NCBI GenBank assembly: GCA_022819645.1 | Contig: JAJEGU010000067.1 | Span: forward strand, 62,001 to 126,000 | Direction: 5' to 3' | DNA: 64,000 bases | Source: Pseudomonadales bacterium | GTDB lineage: Bacteria; Pseudomonadota; Gammaproteobacteria; Pseudomonadales; Pseudohongiellaceae | In this document: piece by piece, positions 9,155-17,459 of the stretch | Numbering within the stretch: the stretch's first letter is position 1 | How the letters are laid out: each line of letters starts with the position of its first letter | Made by a program: the position numbers and the translations under genes | Notes under the pieces: generated by a model | Databases searched by the model: none | Told to the model about the DNA's origin: nothing | What the model saw: the letters and a program-made list of their open reading frames with translations, nothing else

Positions 9155-10168
9155 TTACCTGAAGTCGTTTAGCCCCACGAATGTGCCGCCGTTGCGCTGG
9201 GTCAGCTCCCGCATCAGCGATGCGTAACGATAGCCGCTTTGCTGAAATCTGGCGGACCCGCTCAATATTACCGGAAAACCGATGCCGTGGATGCGCACCA
9301 GCCGGTCGCCGTTGGCGTCTTCCACATTGATCCGGTCGATATTGCGCAAAACCTGCTCGATGGAGCCTCCCTGCTGGAAATCGTCGCCGAGCACGTAGAC
9401 GCTGATTTTCCGGCCCGGCTCGTAAAACGAACCGATGGCCGCGGTGACGCCTTCCACCGGGCTGCTATTGCTGTACGGGTCCCAACTGCGCAGGGTGGAA
9501 ATGATTTGCACCCGGCGCGAGGGGGTGTCCGGAATCCATTGGTTGCGGAAGGAACTGAACATGTAGTCGCCCATGTCGTTCATCACCTGGATTCCCAGTA
9601 CCTGGGGATACACGTCGAGGGTTTCCTCGATCACTTCGAGCATCCTGCCCCAGGCGTTTTCGTACATGCTGCCCGAGGTGTCGATGACGAAAATGATGTA
9701 TTCGCTGTCCACGGGCACGCCGCCGATGTAACTGCTTTCCTGCACCGTGGTCTCATCGAACAGGCGCTGCATCTCTTCGGTGAGGCTTTGCCGGGCGAGC
9801 AGCAACTGGCCGATTTCCTCGGTAGTGTCATCGCCCTGTTCCCGGGCCAGGGCGTAGTCGCCTTCGAGTGCCTGCCGCTGGCTGCGCAGGCTGGCGTTGA
9901 GCTGCCGCACGCTGGCGTTGCGCGACTCGGCGGAATTGACTTCTTCCCGCAGCTCGGTGGTTTGCGAGCGGATGGCGAAAAGCTGCTCCTGCAATTCCTG
10001 GATGACGCCGGCGGGCAGGGTTTCGGTAAGCGCCTCGGTTTCCGGCGCCGCCGACTTGGTAATCATCAGCAGAATGATGATGGCGCCAAAACCACAGGAA
10101 GCCACATCCAGAAAGGATATGCTGAACTGCTCGACTTCGCGGTTTCTGCGTCTCATCTTGCCGCCCAT
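9155..10168 (-). CDS. VWA-domain protein with ExbD-like N-terminal membrane helix (copy 2)
   Basis: 337 residues. A short basic N-terminus (MRRRNREVE) is followed by one membrane helix beginning FSISFLDVASCGFGAIIILL, then about 100 residues of charged coiled coil (roughly 45-145), then a von Willebrand A domain with the metal-binding MIDAS motif DTSGSM near residue 163. The topology is N-in, with the VWA domain in the periplasm. The helix has an Asp in F-L-D-V, in the position where ExbD/TolR/MotB carry their proton-coupling Asp (L/F-I-D-V); the next VWA gene shares it. Paired with the MotA/TolQ/ExbB-like gene two genes upstream, this suggests an ion-driven stator with VWA domains as the output part; that role is inference. 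The start could also be the ATG 12 bases further in. Confidence 0.82.
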   Translation of the reverse strand: MGGKMRRRNREVEQFSISFLDVASCGFGAIIILLMITKSAAPETEALTETLPAGVIQELQEQLFAIRSQTTELREEVNSAESRNASVRQLNASLRSQRQALEGDYALAREQGDDTTEEIGQLLLARQSLTEEMQRLFDETTVQESSYIGGVPVDSEYIIFVIDTSGSMYENAWGRMLEVIEETLDVYPQVLGIQVMNDMGDYMFSSFRNQWIPDTPSRRVQIISTLRSWDPYSNSSPVEGVTAAIGSFYEPGRKISVYVLGDDFQQGGSIEQVLRNIDRINVEDANGDRLVRIHGIGFPVILSGSARFQQSGYRYASLMRELTQRNGGTFVGLNDFR

Positions 10169-10177
10169 GTAGTTCGC

Positions 10178-10277
10178 GTCATGGCCAGTCTCTTGGCGGA
10201 GACAGGAACGAGCCCGTGGTCGGCTTCGGATACGTCATGGCCAATCCCTCGATGGAGACAAAAACGAGCCTCTGGTC
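10178..10277 (-). repeat. Diverged tandem copy of the 3' end of the upstream VWA gene
   Basis: Two 44-bp segments, 10178-10221 and 10234-10277, are about 80% identical (35 of 44 positions by eye). Each encodes the same C-terminal tail on the minus strand, G-S-F-L-S-P-x-R-D-W-P followed by TGA. The 10234-10277 copy is the real end of the VWA gene that stops at 10235. The other lies between the two VWA genes, 56 bp further on and in a different frame, so it is not translated as part of either. It looks like the leftover 3' end of a deleted third VWA paralogue. Confidence 0.75.
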
Positions 10278-11338
10278 ATCATCGCCAGTTGCCAGTAGGC
10301 CGCCGCCGCGCTCGGGTCGCCTTCCAGCGGCATCAGTATGGTATTGACCGGAACGCCGGGTGGAAGTTCTTCGATTGCCTCCTCGAACAGCTCGATGCGG
10401 TCCCGGGGAGTCACCAGGCCGCTTGCCGGGCCGGGCCGGTTCACCGTGGGCAGGCCGTCGGTTATCAGGAAGATATTGTCCGGCGGCGGCGACATGCCCG
10501 CGGCCATGCGGAAGACCTGCTCCAGATTGGTGCCACCTCCGGGAATCGTCGCGCGCAGATTGTCCACCGCTTCCTCCAGGTCGTCGCGGTCGGCGATTTC
10601 GCGCCAGGCCTGGGCGTCCCCCGGCAGCGCCGGCGTCACATCGGTATTGAAGCTCCACAGCTGGTAGCGGCTGGTGACGGGAATCTGGGTGGTGATCCAG
10701 TCCACCGCCCGCAGCACCCGGCGCCACTTGGGCGCAAGCACCTTGCGTTGGTCGGGCATGTTGCGGGTGCGGATGATGTTGACCAGGGTTTCGTCGAGCA
10801 TGCTGGCGGAAGCGTCCATGAGAATCAGCACCCGCTGGCCGCCGAGAAACATCCCGGAAAGGTATTGCCGGTTGCCGTCGCCGAGGTACTGCCGCACATT
10901 GTTGCCCGAACGCTCGAATTCCTGGGCCTGCAATTCCTCGATGCGGGTTTCCAGGGATTCGATGTCGGACAGCAGCCGGTCGCGCAACTGGTCGCTGTCG
11001 GCGCCGCTGTTTTCCAGCAGTTCGAGTTCGCGCCGCAGCAACTCCACCTGCTCGCGCAATTGTTCGGATTCGACTTCGCCGCGCTCGTATTCCTCGCTGA
11101 GGTCCGCCAGCAGATTGCGCAACTCCCGGTTGCCTTCCACGCCTTCCTCGATCTCCCTTTGCAGCATGTTGAGTTCGATTTCCAGGTCCGGGCTGCTTTC
11201 CACGGTGGAAACCGTGGAGGTGTGGTCGAGAATCAGGAAGATCAGGATGACCGCGCCAAAGCCGCAGAACATGACGTCGAGAAACGCCAGGCTCAGCGGC
11301 GATACGCCGCGCCGTGCCCTTTTACGTCCGCCGGCCAT
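10235..11338 (-). CDS. VWA-domain protein with ExbD-like N-terminal membrane helix (copy 1)
   Basis: 367 residues. Basic N-terminus (GGRKRARRG), then a membrane helix around LSLAFLDVMFCGFGAVILIF, then a long heptad-rich coiled coil (about residues 50-150, many Glu/Leu/Arg), then a VWA domain whose MIDAS reads DASASM near residue 179. The helix shares the F-L-D-V-x-x-C-G-F-G-A pattern with the following VWA protein; the Asp matches the proton-relay Asp of ExbD/TolR. The gene starts 17 bases inside the preceding actin-fold-like gene, so translation is coupled. The VWA part includes FLITDGLPTV, typical of the domain. Function is not known; I infer an ExbD-like partner for the channel protein encoded two genes upstream, with a metal-dependent ligand-binding domain in the periplasm. 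Confidence 0.83.
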   Translation of the reverse strand: MAGGRKRARRGVSPLSLAFLDVMFCGFGAVILIFLILDHTSTVSTVESSPDLEIELNMLQREIEEGVEGNRELRNLLADLSEEYERGEVESEQLREQVELLRRELELLENSGADSDQLRDRLLSDIESLETRIEELQAQEFERSGNNVRQYLGDGNRQYLSGMFLGGQRVLILMDASASMLDETLVNIIRTRNMPDQRKVLAPKWRRVLRAVDWITTQIPVTSRYQLWSFNTDVTPALPGDAQAWREIADRDDLEEAVDNLRATIPGGGTNLEQVFRMAAGMSPPPDNIFLITDGLPTVNRPGPASGLVTPRDRIELFEEAIEELPPGVPVNTILMPLEGDPSAAAAYWQLAMMTRGSFLSPSRDWP

Positions 11339-12683
11339 CGCCCACCTCGATCAGCAGCAGTTCACCGGCGGCTTGTGGAAAACGGACCCGGTCGCCGAGC
11401 CGCAAGGGCTGGCTTCCCGTCACCGGAGCGTCGTTGAGGTGGAATTCGTTGTCGCCGCAGTCGAGCAATACCCGGGACTGGCGCAGGACGATTCGCCCGA
11501 GGGTTGCCGCCGGGCCCGGAACATCCAGGGCAAGGGCGCCGCCGGCGCTGCCATTGGCCTGGCTCACCAGGGGCAGATCATCTACCGGCAGGGCGCGGTT
11601 GCGGAACAGGACATGGGTGGGCATTGCCGGTGTATCCCCGGCCCCGGTCGTCTCGCTGGCTTCGTCCAACGCCAGCGACCGGATCCGGCGCACGCCCTCG
11701 CCCGCGGTAATCTGGTCCCCATGGCGCAGGCAGTTTTCGATGATTGTCCCGGGTCTGGCAATCCGCAACGGCCCCGCCTCGCCGAGTGCGGCGCGAACCC
11801 CCGGCAGATGCGCGAGCCGATGGTCGAGCAGGATGCCCGTGGCCGGGGATTCCAGCAGGGGGGCAAGGGACGCGAGCAGGCTCCGCCAGGGCTTGCCCAG
11901 AGCGGACAGGATCTGGTCCTGGGGCAGCTTGGCGCGATGGGTCATCGTGCCGGCGTCCAGCTCCATTGGCAGGTTTTCCCGGGCTCCTTCCCGTGCCCCC
12001 TCCTGTTCTGGTCCAGCCGAGTCGAGCCAGTCCGCGAGCAGGGAATACAATTGCTGTTCCGACGCCGCTTCATGCTGGGGATTGAAGCGGCACTGGCGGA
12101 TGAATGCGTCATTGGCGATTCGCAGCAGGGCGTCGAGCAATTGCTGGCGACCGATCTGGGGCGCCTGGACGACCCTGTCCACCGCGAGTTCGCCGCCACT
12201 GCGTCGCAGCCGGGTCAGCAGAATCTGATGCAGGTGCAGGGCGATGTACACCAGCTCATCCCCCGTCTCGACGTCTACGGCGGCGGCGAGAGCGGAGTCG
12301 ATCATACCGGCGACCTGGAAAGGGCACTGACCGGCGATGCCGAGCAGCAGCCCCAACTGTTCCCGGGAAAAATGCCCGGGCGCCGCGAATATGACTTCGC
12401 CGTCGATTTCCGCCTCTTCGGCGATGGCAAGCAAGTGGCTGTAGGCGAGGTCGGCATGGTGGCGGATGCGGCCGCGGGTGGCATGCAGCGGCTCCATGTT
12501 CAGTTCATGCCAGAACTTGTCATAACTGCTGGTGGGGTAGAGCCGGTGCCGGGCTTCGGCTTCCGCGCCGAGTATCACTTCCTTTCCCCGCACCAGCGCG
12601 AAGCCGGGGCTTGCCGCAAGCAATCCGGCCTCGGACCCGGCCCGCAGGGCAAGGTCATTGAGCTCGATCGCCACAAAACTCAT
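11322..12683 (-). CDS. Actin/Hsp70-fold-like protein with FHA-like C-terminal domain
   Basis: 453 residues from ATG 12683, which overlaps the stop of the upstream channel gene (ATGA); the longer frame from 12737 adds residues encoded inside that gene. No signal peptide, so cytoplasmic. The first 250 residues show an ASKHA-like pattern: FVAIELNDLALRAG at the start, a MIDSALAAA segment like the Hsp70 helix that precedes phosphate loop 2, then ELVYIALHLHQILLTRL. The last 80 residues read like a forkhead-associated domain: GRIVLRQSRVLLDCGDNEFH, LNDAPVTG and PLRLGDRVRF, although the typical GRxxxxD start is only approximate. Domain calls are from pattern only. FHA domains bind phosphothreonine; a Ser/Thr kinase is encoded 22 kb away. 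A cytoplasmic regulator of the membrane channel is a reasonable guess. Confidence 0.6.
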   Translation of the reverse strand: MSFVAIELNDLALRAGSEAGLLAASPGFALVRGKEVILGAEAEARHRLYPTSSYDKFWHELNMEPLHATRGRIRHHADLAYSHLLAIAEEAEIDGEVIFAAPGHFSREQLGLLLGIAGQCPFQVAGMIDSALAAAVDVETGDELVYIALHLHQILLTRLRRSGGELAVDRVVQAPQIGRQQLLDALLRIANDAFIRQCRFNPQHEAASEQQLYSLLADWLDSAGPEQEGAREGARENLPMELDAGTMTHRAKLPQDQILSALGKPWRSLLASLAPLLESPATGILLDHRLAHLPGVRAALGEAGPLRIARPGTIIENCLRHGDQITAGEGVRRIRSLALDEASETTGAGDTPAMPTHVLFRNRALPVDDLPLVSQANGSAGGALALDVPGPAATLGRIVLRQSRVLLDCGDNEFHLNDAPVTGSQPLRLGDRVRFPQAAGELLLIEVGDGRRT

Positions 12684-13495
12684 GATGGCGGTTCCTGGCC
12701 GGGCACTTGCAGGCGCCGCAGCAGGCGGTCGTCGCAATAGTTCTGGCAGTCGAGCACGAGCCGGTCCTGGAGCAGTTGCAACTGGTGCAGCAGGAACATC
12801 AGCAGAATGCTCACCACCAGGGCCACGAAGGTGGAGTTGAAGGCCACCCCGAGGCTCTGGGTCACCCCCACGATATCGCCGGCCACCGCCTGATAGGCCT
12901 GGCCGAGGGCCGTGCCGATGCCGCGCACGGTGCCGAGGAAACCGATGGAGGGAATCGCCCAGGCGATATAGCGCACGATGGTGAGTTCGGTCTCCATGCG
13001 GTCGGCTTCGGTGTCGCAGGTGTCGCGGATGGTGTTGGATACGTCCTGGATGTCCCGGGTGGTCTGAAAACGGTGCAGGCCGGCAAGCAGTGCCCGAGGC
13101 AGCAGCCTTTCGCGTTCCTTCTCCGGCAGCCCCTGCACCGGCCGGGAATAGTTGCGGGCGTCTTCGGGCAGGATGCTCATGCCTTCCGCAAGCGGAATCA
13201 GTGTGCGGTCGAGCAGTCTTCGCTCGCGCATGGTGGTCACGGTTTTCTGGCCGATGATCGACAGCGCCCAGAGGAAAAGAATGATGCAGGTTTCCTGCTC
13301 CACATTGCGCAGGATGATGTAGACCGAGCGTTCGGGCACATAGTCAGGGTTGGCCTGCTGAAGCTGGGCCTGTTGCTGCTGGATGAAGTCGGCATTGGGG
13401 CGGATGATCGCCACATAAATGGCGTGGACGATAATCACCGCGGTAATCAGCGCAGCCAACTGGTACAGCGTTTGGTTGAGCAGGCCTTGTCTCAT
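12680..13495 (-). CDS. MotA/TolQ/ExbB-family channel protein
   Basis: 271 residues with four likely membrane helices at about 12-32, 68-85, 175-195 and 220-240. The helix-3 signature WAIPSIGFLGTVRGIGTALG is the conserved core of the MotA/TolQ/ExbB family, which forms a pentamer that carries protons and drives a partner with a single Asp-bearing helix. The cytoplasmic loop between helices 2 and 3 (about 90 residues) is the usual size. Its partners in ordinary systems (ExbD, TolR, MotB) are missing here; the two VWA proteins downstream have an ExbD-like helix instead. It is preceded by a small acidic secreted protein gene and overlaps the actin-fold-like gene by four bases. Confidence 0.88.
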   Translation of the reverse strand: MRQGLLNQTLYQLAALITAVIIVHAIYVAIIRPNADFIQQQQAQLQQANPDYVPERSVYIILRNVEQETCIILFLWALSIIGQKTVTTMRERRLLDRTLIPLAEGMSILPEDARNYSRPVQGLPEKERERLLPRALLAGLHRFQTTRDIQDVSNTIRDTCDTEADRMETELTIVRYIAWAIPSIGFLGTVRGIGTALGQAYQAVAGDIVGVTQSLGVAFNSTFVALVVSILLMFLLHQLQLLQDRLVLDCQNYCDDRLLRRLQVPGQEPPS

Positions 13496-13530
13496 GCTGG
13501 TGGAGTCCTGGTGTGCTGTCCCATAAATTC

Positions 13531-13797
13531 CTAGATGTCCGCCGGGAAAGAGACGCCGAGGTCCCGGGAGACCTGCTCGGTGGGAATGAAGCGCTCGAAC
13601 CCGCCGTCTTCGCCGCTTTGTTCTTCTTCGGCTTCGGCGGCCCCGGTTTCCTCCTGTTGCTCCTGCCCTTGCTGTTGTTCGGCGGCGGCCTGTTCCGGCT
13701 CGTCCTGCTCCTGCTGCCGGGCGCCGGCAAATCCCGCGCCGGCCCCCGCCAGAACCAGGGCAAGCAGCAAGCTCAATCTGCGGTTGTCTTCACTCAC
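13531..13797 (-). CDS. Small acidic exported protein
   Basis: 88 residues. An N-terminal hydrophobic stretch (LSLLLALVLAGAGAGFAGA) is a signal peptide with a likely cleavage after AGA. The mature part is a Gln/Glu-rich, low-complexity linker (about residues 28-65) and a short conserved-looking tail, FERFIPTEQVSRDLGVSFP. It lacks a lipobox. The tail phrase 'PTEQVSRDLGVSFPADI' resembles the C-terminal ends seen in small periplasmic adaptor proteins, but I cannot name it. Three bases separate its start from the end of the PEGA gene, and it sits directly before the channel gene, so it is probably a periplasmic piece of the same machine. Confidence 0.6.
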   Translation of the reverse strand: MSEDNRRLSLLLALVLAGAGAGFAGARQQEQDEPEQAAAEQQQGQEQQEETGAAEAEEEQSGEDGGFERFIPTEQVSRDLGVSFPADI

Positions 13798-13800
13798 TGA

Positions 13801-15873
13801 CTATTCCTCCTCTTCCAGATAACGCGCCACCCGGAAGCCTGTATCGTAACGGGGTTCGGCGCCGAAATCCCGGTGGGAAAGACGCATTTCGGTGATGGAA
13901 GCATGGGCCCAGCTTGAGCCGCGCAGGGTATGGGATTCGCCGGATTCGGGCCCCAGCGGGTCGGTTGGCGCGTTTCCGCCCAGTCCCACCGAGCCGTAGT
14001 AGTCATGCATCCATTCCGCGACGTTGCCGGCAAGATCGTACAGGCCCCGGTGATTCGGCGGAAAAGTGGCCACCGGGGCCGTGACGGCTTCGCCGTCGTT
14101 GTAATCCCGCAGCACCAGGCCAAGAAAGGCGCGGGCGCTGATGTCGGCGAAATTGCCCGAACGCGGCGGCGGCGGCAGCGAATCGCCCCAGGGATAGCGC
14201 AGGCTGTTGCCCTCCGGGTCCACCCGGGCGGCCCAGGCCCACTCGGCTTCGGTGGGCAGGCGGTAGCCGGTGGATTCCGGGTCGAAACCCGTCACCTGGC
14301 CGTTGCCGACCAGATAGAAAGGCGCCAGCGACTCCTGTTCGCTGAGCCAGTTGCAGAACAGCGCGGCCTGTTGCCAGGACACCCGCACCACGGGCTGGCT
14401 GGCATTGTCCAGGGTCATGCCGGCGGTGGTGCCCGAGCTGTGTTCCGGCGCGAACAGGCGGAACTGTTCATTGGTGGTTTCGGTTTCGGCGAGATAGAAA
14501 GGCCGCTGGAGCTTGACTTCCCGCAGGGTTTCATTGGGCCGCCGGCCCGCTTCCCGGCGCGAGGAGCCCATGGTGAAGCTGCGCCCTTCGGGGAAGAACA
14601 GCTTCATGGTCTGGCCCGCGGCATTGGTTACCACGGCGATGTTTTCCAGCCGGGCCTGTTCCAGGGATTGCAGGGTGGCGCGGATGACCTGATCGAGGCC
14701 GGGGCGGGGAATGAATTCGGTGGCGTAGGGCACATAGCCATTGCTGCGGATTTCGATGCTCTGGCTGGCTGCAAGCAATTCCACGGTCTGGTTGGCGGAA
14801 CCGACCAGATCGCCATTGACGTAAAGCTCGGCGTCGGGCGGCTCCGCCTCCACCCGCACCGCCACCAGCACCGGCTCGAGTTCCACCGCCAGATCGTGTT
14901 GCTGGTCCGGACGGATTTCCAGCGGCACGCGTCTGGAGTGATAACCTTCCCGGATCAGGGTGAACTCGTGGCGCTGGCCCGGGGGCAGGCTGACTTCCAC
15001 CGGGGTCAGGCCCTTGAATTCGCCGCCCACGGTGACGCTGGCGCCGGAGGGGTTCGACTGAATGAAGACCAGGCCATCGGCGGGTTGCAGGTTCACCAGG
15101 GGCAGTTCCAGTACTTCGCCGGCTTTCAGTTCAATGCGCTGCTGCCAGGCCTGATGCCCCGGCAGGCGCAGGGTCAGGGAGCGGCGCCCTTCCAGGATTT
15201 CCGCAAACAGGGGCGTCTGGCCGGCGGTTTCGCCATCCACCAGCACTTCGGCGCCGGTCGGCTGGCTGCGCAGGCGCACTTCAGCCCAGGCCGGCTCCAG
15301 CTCCACGGCGAATTGCTGCTCGACTTCGCGGCCTTCCACGCTGATTTCGGCGCGGTACGGCAGGTAGCGGTCGAGACTGACAAGGAGTTCGTAATCGCCG
15401 GCTTCGACGCTGGCGTCGGCCACCGGGGTGGCGCCGATATCGGTCCCGCCAATGCTCACCCGGGCGCCGGCAAGCTCGCCGCTGCTCACCGAAATCCTGC
15501 CGGGAAGCGGGGTTAGCGCGTACTCGTGGGTTTGCGCGGCGTCCTCCCCCACCATCAGGGCGATGTCCCGGTCGTGGTAGCCCGCATGGCTCAGCCGCAA
15601 CTGGTATTCTCCGCTGCGCAGCAGATAGCGGGGGCCCACCTGAAAGCTCAGGCCGCCGCCGAGTTCAATATCCGCGGTGATGGGATCCACTTCGATATAG
15701 ACCGATCTGGCGGTAAGCACGAACCAGGCGGCAAAGCCGCTGAGGGCGGCGAATGTGGCAACGGCGCCGTAAAGCCAGCGCCAGCGGAAGACAAAACCCG
15801 GGCCGTCGCCTTTCGGCGGCGTGAATTCCACCGGGACGATGGGTTCAATGAGGTCGGAATCGCGTTCTTGCAT
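13801..15873 (-). CDS. PEGA-repeat protein with formylglycine-generating-enzyme-like domain
   Basis: 690 residues. One membrane helix near residues 31-53 (YGAVATFAALSGFAAWFVLT) puts the rest in the periplasm. Between about 60 and 410 there are several PEGA repeats (for example FIQSNPSGASVTVGGEFKGL and RLRSQPTGAEVLVDGETAGQ). Residues 425-685 form a sulfatase-modifying-factor/FGE-like fold: MGSSRREAGRRPNE, YRLPTEAEWAWAARV, YDLAGNVAEWMHDYYG and a final DTGFRVAR. FGE-like domains in bacteria are often non-catalytic ligand-binding modules; the active-site cysteine pair of true FGE is not evident in the usual C-terminal place. Two bases separate it from the TPR gene. Likely an envelope scaffold that binds a surface ligand. 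Confidence 0.85.
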   Translation of the reverse strand: MQERDSDLIEPIVPVEFTPPKGDGPGFVFRWRWLYGAVATFAALSGFAAWFVLTARSVYIEVDPITADIELGGGLSFQVGPRYLLRSGEYQLRLSHAGYHDRDIALMVGEDAAQTHEYALTPLPGRISVSSGELAGARVSIGGTDIGATPVADASVEAGDYELLVSLDRYLPYRAEISVEGREVEQQFAVELEPAWAEVRLRSQPTGAEVLVDGETAGQTPLFAEILEGRRSLTLRLPGHQAWQQRIELKAGEVLELPLVNLQPADGLVFIQSNPSGASVTVGGEFKGLTPVEVSLPPGQRHEFTLIREGYHSRRVPLEIRPDQQHDLAVELEPVLVAVRVEAEPPDAELYVNGDLVGSANQTVELLAASQSIEIRSNGYVPYATEFIPRPGLDQVIRATLQSLEQARLENIAVVTNAAGQTMKLFFPEGRSFTMGSSRREAGRRPNETLREVKLQRPFYLAETETTNEQFRLFAPEHSSGTTAGMTLDNASQPVVRVSWQQAALFCNWLSEQESLAPFYLVGNGQVTGFDPESTGYRLPTEAEWAWAARVDPEGNSLRYPWGDSLPPPPRSGNFADISARAFLGLVLRDYNDGEAVTAPVATFPPNHRGLYDLAGNVAEWMHDYYGSVGLGGNAPTDPLGPESGESHTLRGSSWAHASITEMRLSHRDFGAEPRYDTGFRVARYLEEEE

Positions 15874-15875
15874 GG

Positions 15876-17399
15876 TCAGCGCCTGCCGCCGAGGCGGTCA
15901 ACGCATTGCACCGTGACCCGGGCGGGTGTCTGGCCAAAACCCACGGTGAATTCTTCCCGCACATCGCGGTAGCCCACTCTTCGCCCCAACGCGACATAGC
16001 GCCCCGGTTTCAGTGAAAGGCTGGTCTGTTCGAACTCGCCGAGTTCGGCGATTCGCAGCACGGTGACATCGGTCAGGTTGTCGGAGGCGAAGCGTACTTC
16101 CACCGGAACCTGGGAATCGGCGAGCAGGACTTCGAGTTCATCGAGCTGCCCGGCAAGTCTTGGCCCCGGGGATTCGATGGTGCGGCCGGTGTAGTAGATG
16201 TCCAGGGCTTGCTGGTAGACCGGGTCCTCATTGAAACGGAAAGGGTTGGCGATGGCTTCGGTAAGCAGATTGTCGAGCAGGGCCCGGCGGGAGGCGTACT
16301 CGCGGCCTTCCTGGGCGAACACCACATTGGCGTCGATGGCGAGCACTTCGTCGTAGGCTTCCACGGCATCCTGCCATTGCTCGCCCTGTTCGGCGGTCTC
16401 GATTCCTTCGCGCAGCCGGGTAATTTCCACCGAGGCGATCTGGTTGCGGGTCTGATCGATGGCGCCCCGGGCCTGTTCATTGTTGACGCCAAGGCCTTCG
16501 GCGCGCTCGAATTCGGCGATCGCCGCCTCGGGGTCGCCGCCGTCGAGCAGGGCGAATCCCGCCGCCATGACCGCGGAGAATTCACCCTGGCGAATCTGTT
16601 CGGTGACTGCGCCGGCGCCGGCGCGGGCCTGTTCATTGGCCGGGTCCAGCGCGGCGGCCTGCTGGTAGGCAGCGAGCGCCTGCCGCAAGTCCCCACCTTG
16701 GGCGAGGCCCGCGGCGCTTTCGAGCAGGTCTGTGAATTCGGCGTGGTTGGCGGTTCGTTCGAGGCCAGCCCGGGCCTGGGCATTGCCCGGGTCGAGCAGC
16801 AAGGCGGTATTGAAGCGGGCTTCGGCAAGTTGCGGGTCACCCCCGGTGAGGGCGGATTCGCCTTCTGCCAGAGTTTCTTCCAGTCTGGAGGGGACCGACT
16901 CCAACAATTCTTCCAGGGTCGCCGCCGCGGTTAGATAGGAATCATTGGCCTGGTCGAATTCCCGGGCGCGATAGAACACATCGCCGGCCCGGGCGGATTC
17001 GAGGGCTGCGGCGAAGCTTTCGCCGGCCCATTGCTCCACCTGCAAGGCTTCGAGTTCAGCCTGGACATCGAGAATATCGGCAAGCACATCCTGGGCGCGC
17101 TGGCGCTCCCGGGCGGCGAGCGCTTCCTCGAATGGGGAAGGCGCCTCGGTATTTTGCGAAGCGTTGGAGGGGGGCGCCGGTTGGGGAAGATCAGCCCGGA
17201 GTTCGAGCGGCAATTCGTACTCGGTAACGACCACCGGCAGGACAAAGACCACCAGCAGGGCGACGATCAGCAAAAAGCCTACGCCCAGCCATAACCAGGG
17301 GGATGGCCGGCGGGTTTCCGGTGGCGGCAGCGCCTGTGCTCCGGCGGCGCCGTCATTCGCCTGCTCCGGCAATCGATGTGAGGATTCCTGTTCCGGCAT
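15876..17399 (-). CDS. Single-pass TPR-repeat membrane protein
   Basis: 507 residues. A Pro-rich cytoplasmic N-terminus of about 33 residues is followed by a strong membrane helix (LWLGVGFLLIVALLVVFVLP). The rest is periplasmic and dominated by tandem helical repeats with the TPR pattern (for example EARFNTALLLDPGNAQARAG, ALAAYQQAAALDPANEQARA and AIAEFERAEGL). TPR domains bind partner proteins. The C-terminal 80 residues are strand-rich, with LKPGRYVALGRRVGYRDVRE, similar to a PEGA-type ending. Precedes the PEGA-FGE gene by two bases; the two probably interact in the periplasm. Confidence 0.82.
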   Translation of the reverse strand: MPEQESSHRLPEQANDGAAGAQALPPPETRRPSPWLWLGVGFLLIVALLVVFVLPVVVTEYELPLELRADLPQPAPPSNASQNTEAPSPFEEALAARERQRAQDVLADILDVQAELEALQVEQWAGESFAAALESARAGDVFYRAREFDQANDSYLTAAATLEELLESVPSRLEETLAEGESALTGGDPQLAEARFNTALLLDPGNAQARAGLERTANHAEFTDLLESAAGLAQGGDLRQALAAYQQAAALDPANEQARAGAGAVTEQIRQGEFSAVMAAGFALLDGGDPEAAIAEFERAEGLGVNNEQARGAIDQTRNQIASVEITRLREGIETAEQGEQWQDAVEAYDEVLAIDANVVFAQEGREYASRRALLDNLLTEAIANPFRFNEDPVYQQALDIYYTGRTIESPGPRLAGQLDELEVLLADSQVPVEVRFASDNLTDVTVLRIAELGEFEQTSLSLKPGRYVALGRRVGYRDVREEFTVGFGQTPARVTVQCVDRLGGRR

Positions 17400-17459
17400 G
17401 CGTCATTATGGTACGGATTTCCGGGGCTGAGCCGTCGCTGTCGAGCCGCCTGCGGAGGA

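Noticed and set aside
9239-12740. Two very long plus-strand frames (about 730 and 690 codons)
   Set aside because: They lie opposite the VWA and actin-fold-like genes, have biased composition and no recognisable motif; they are shadows.
13930-15516. A 528-codon plus-strand frame
   Set aside because: Antisense of the PEGA-FGE gene, Gly/His/Gln-rich and without motifs.
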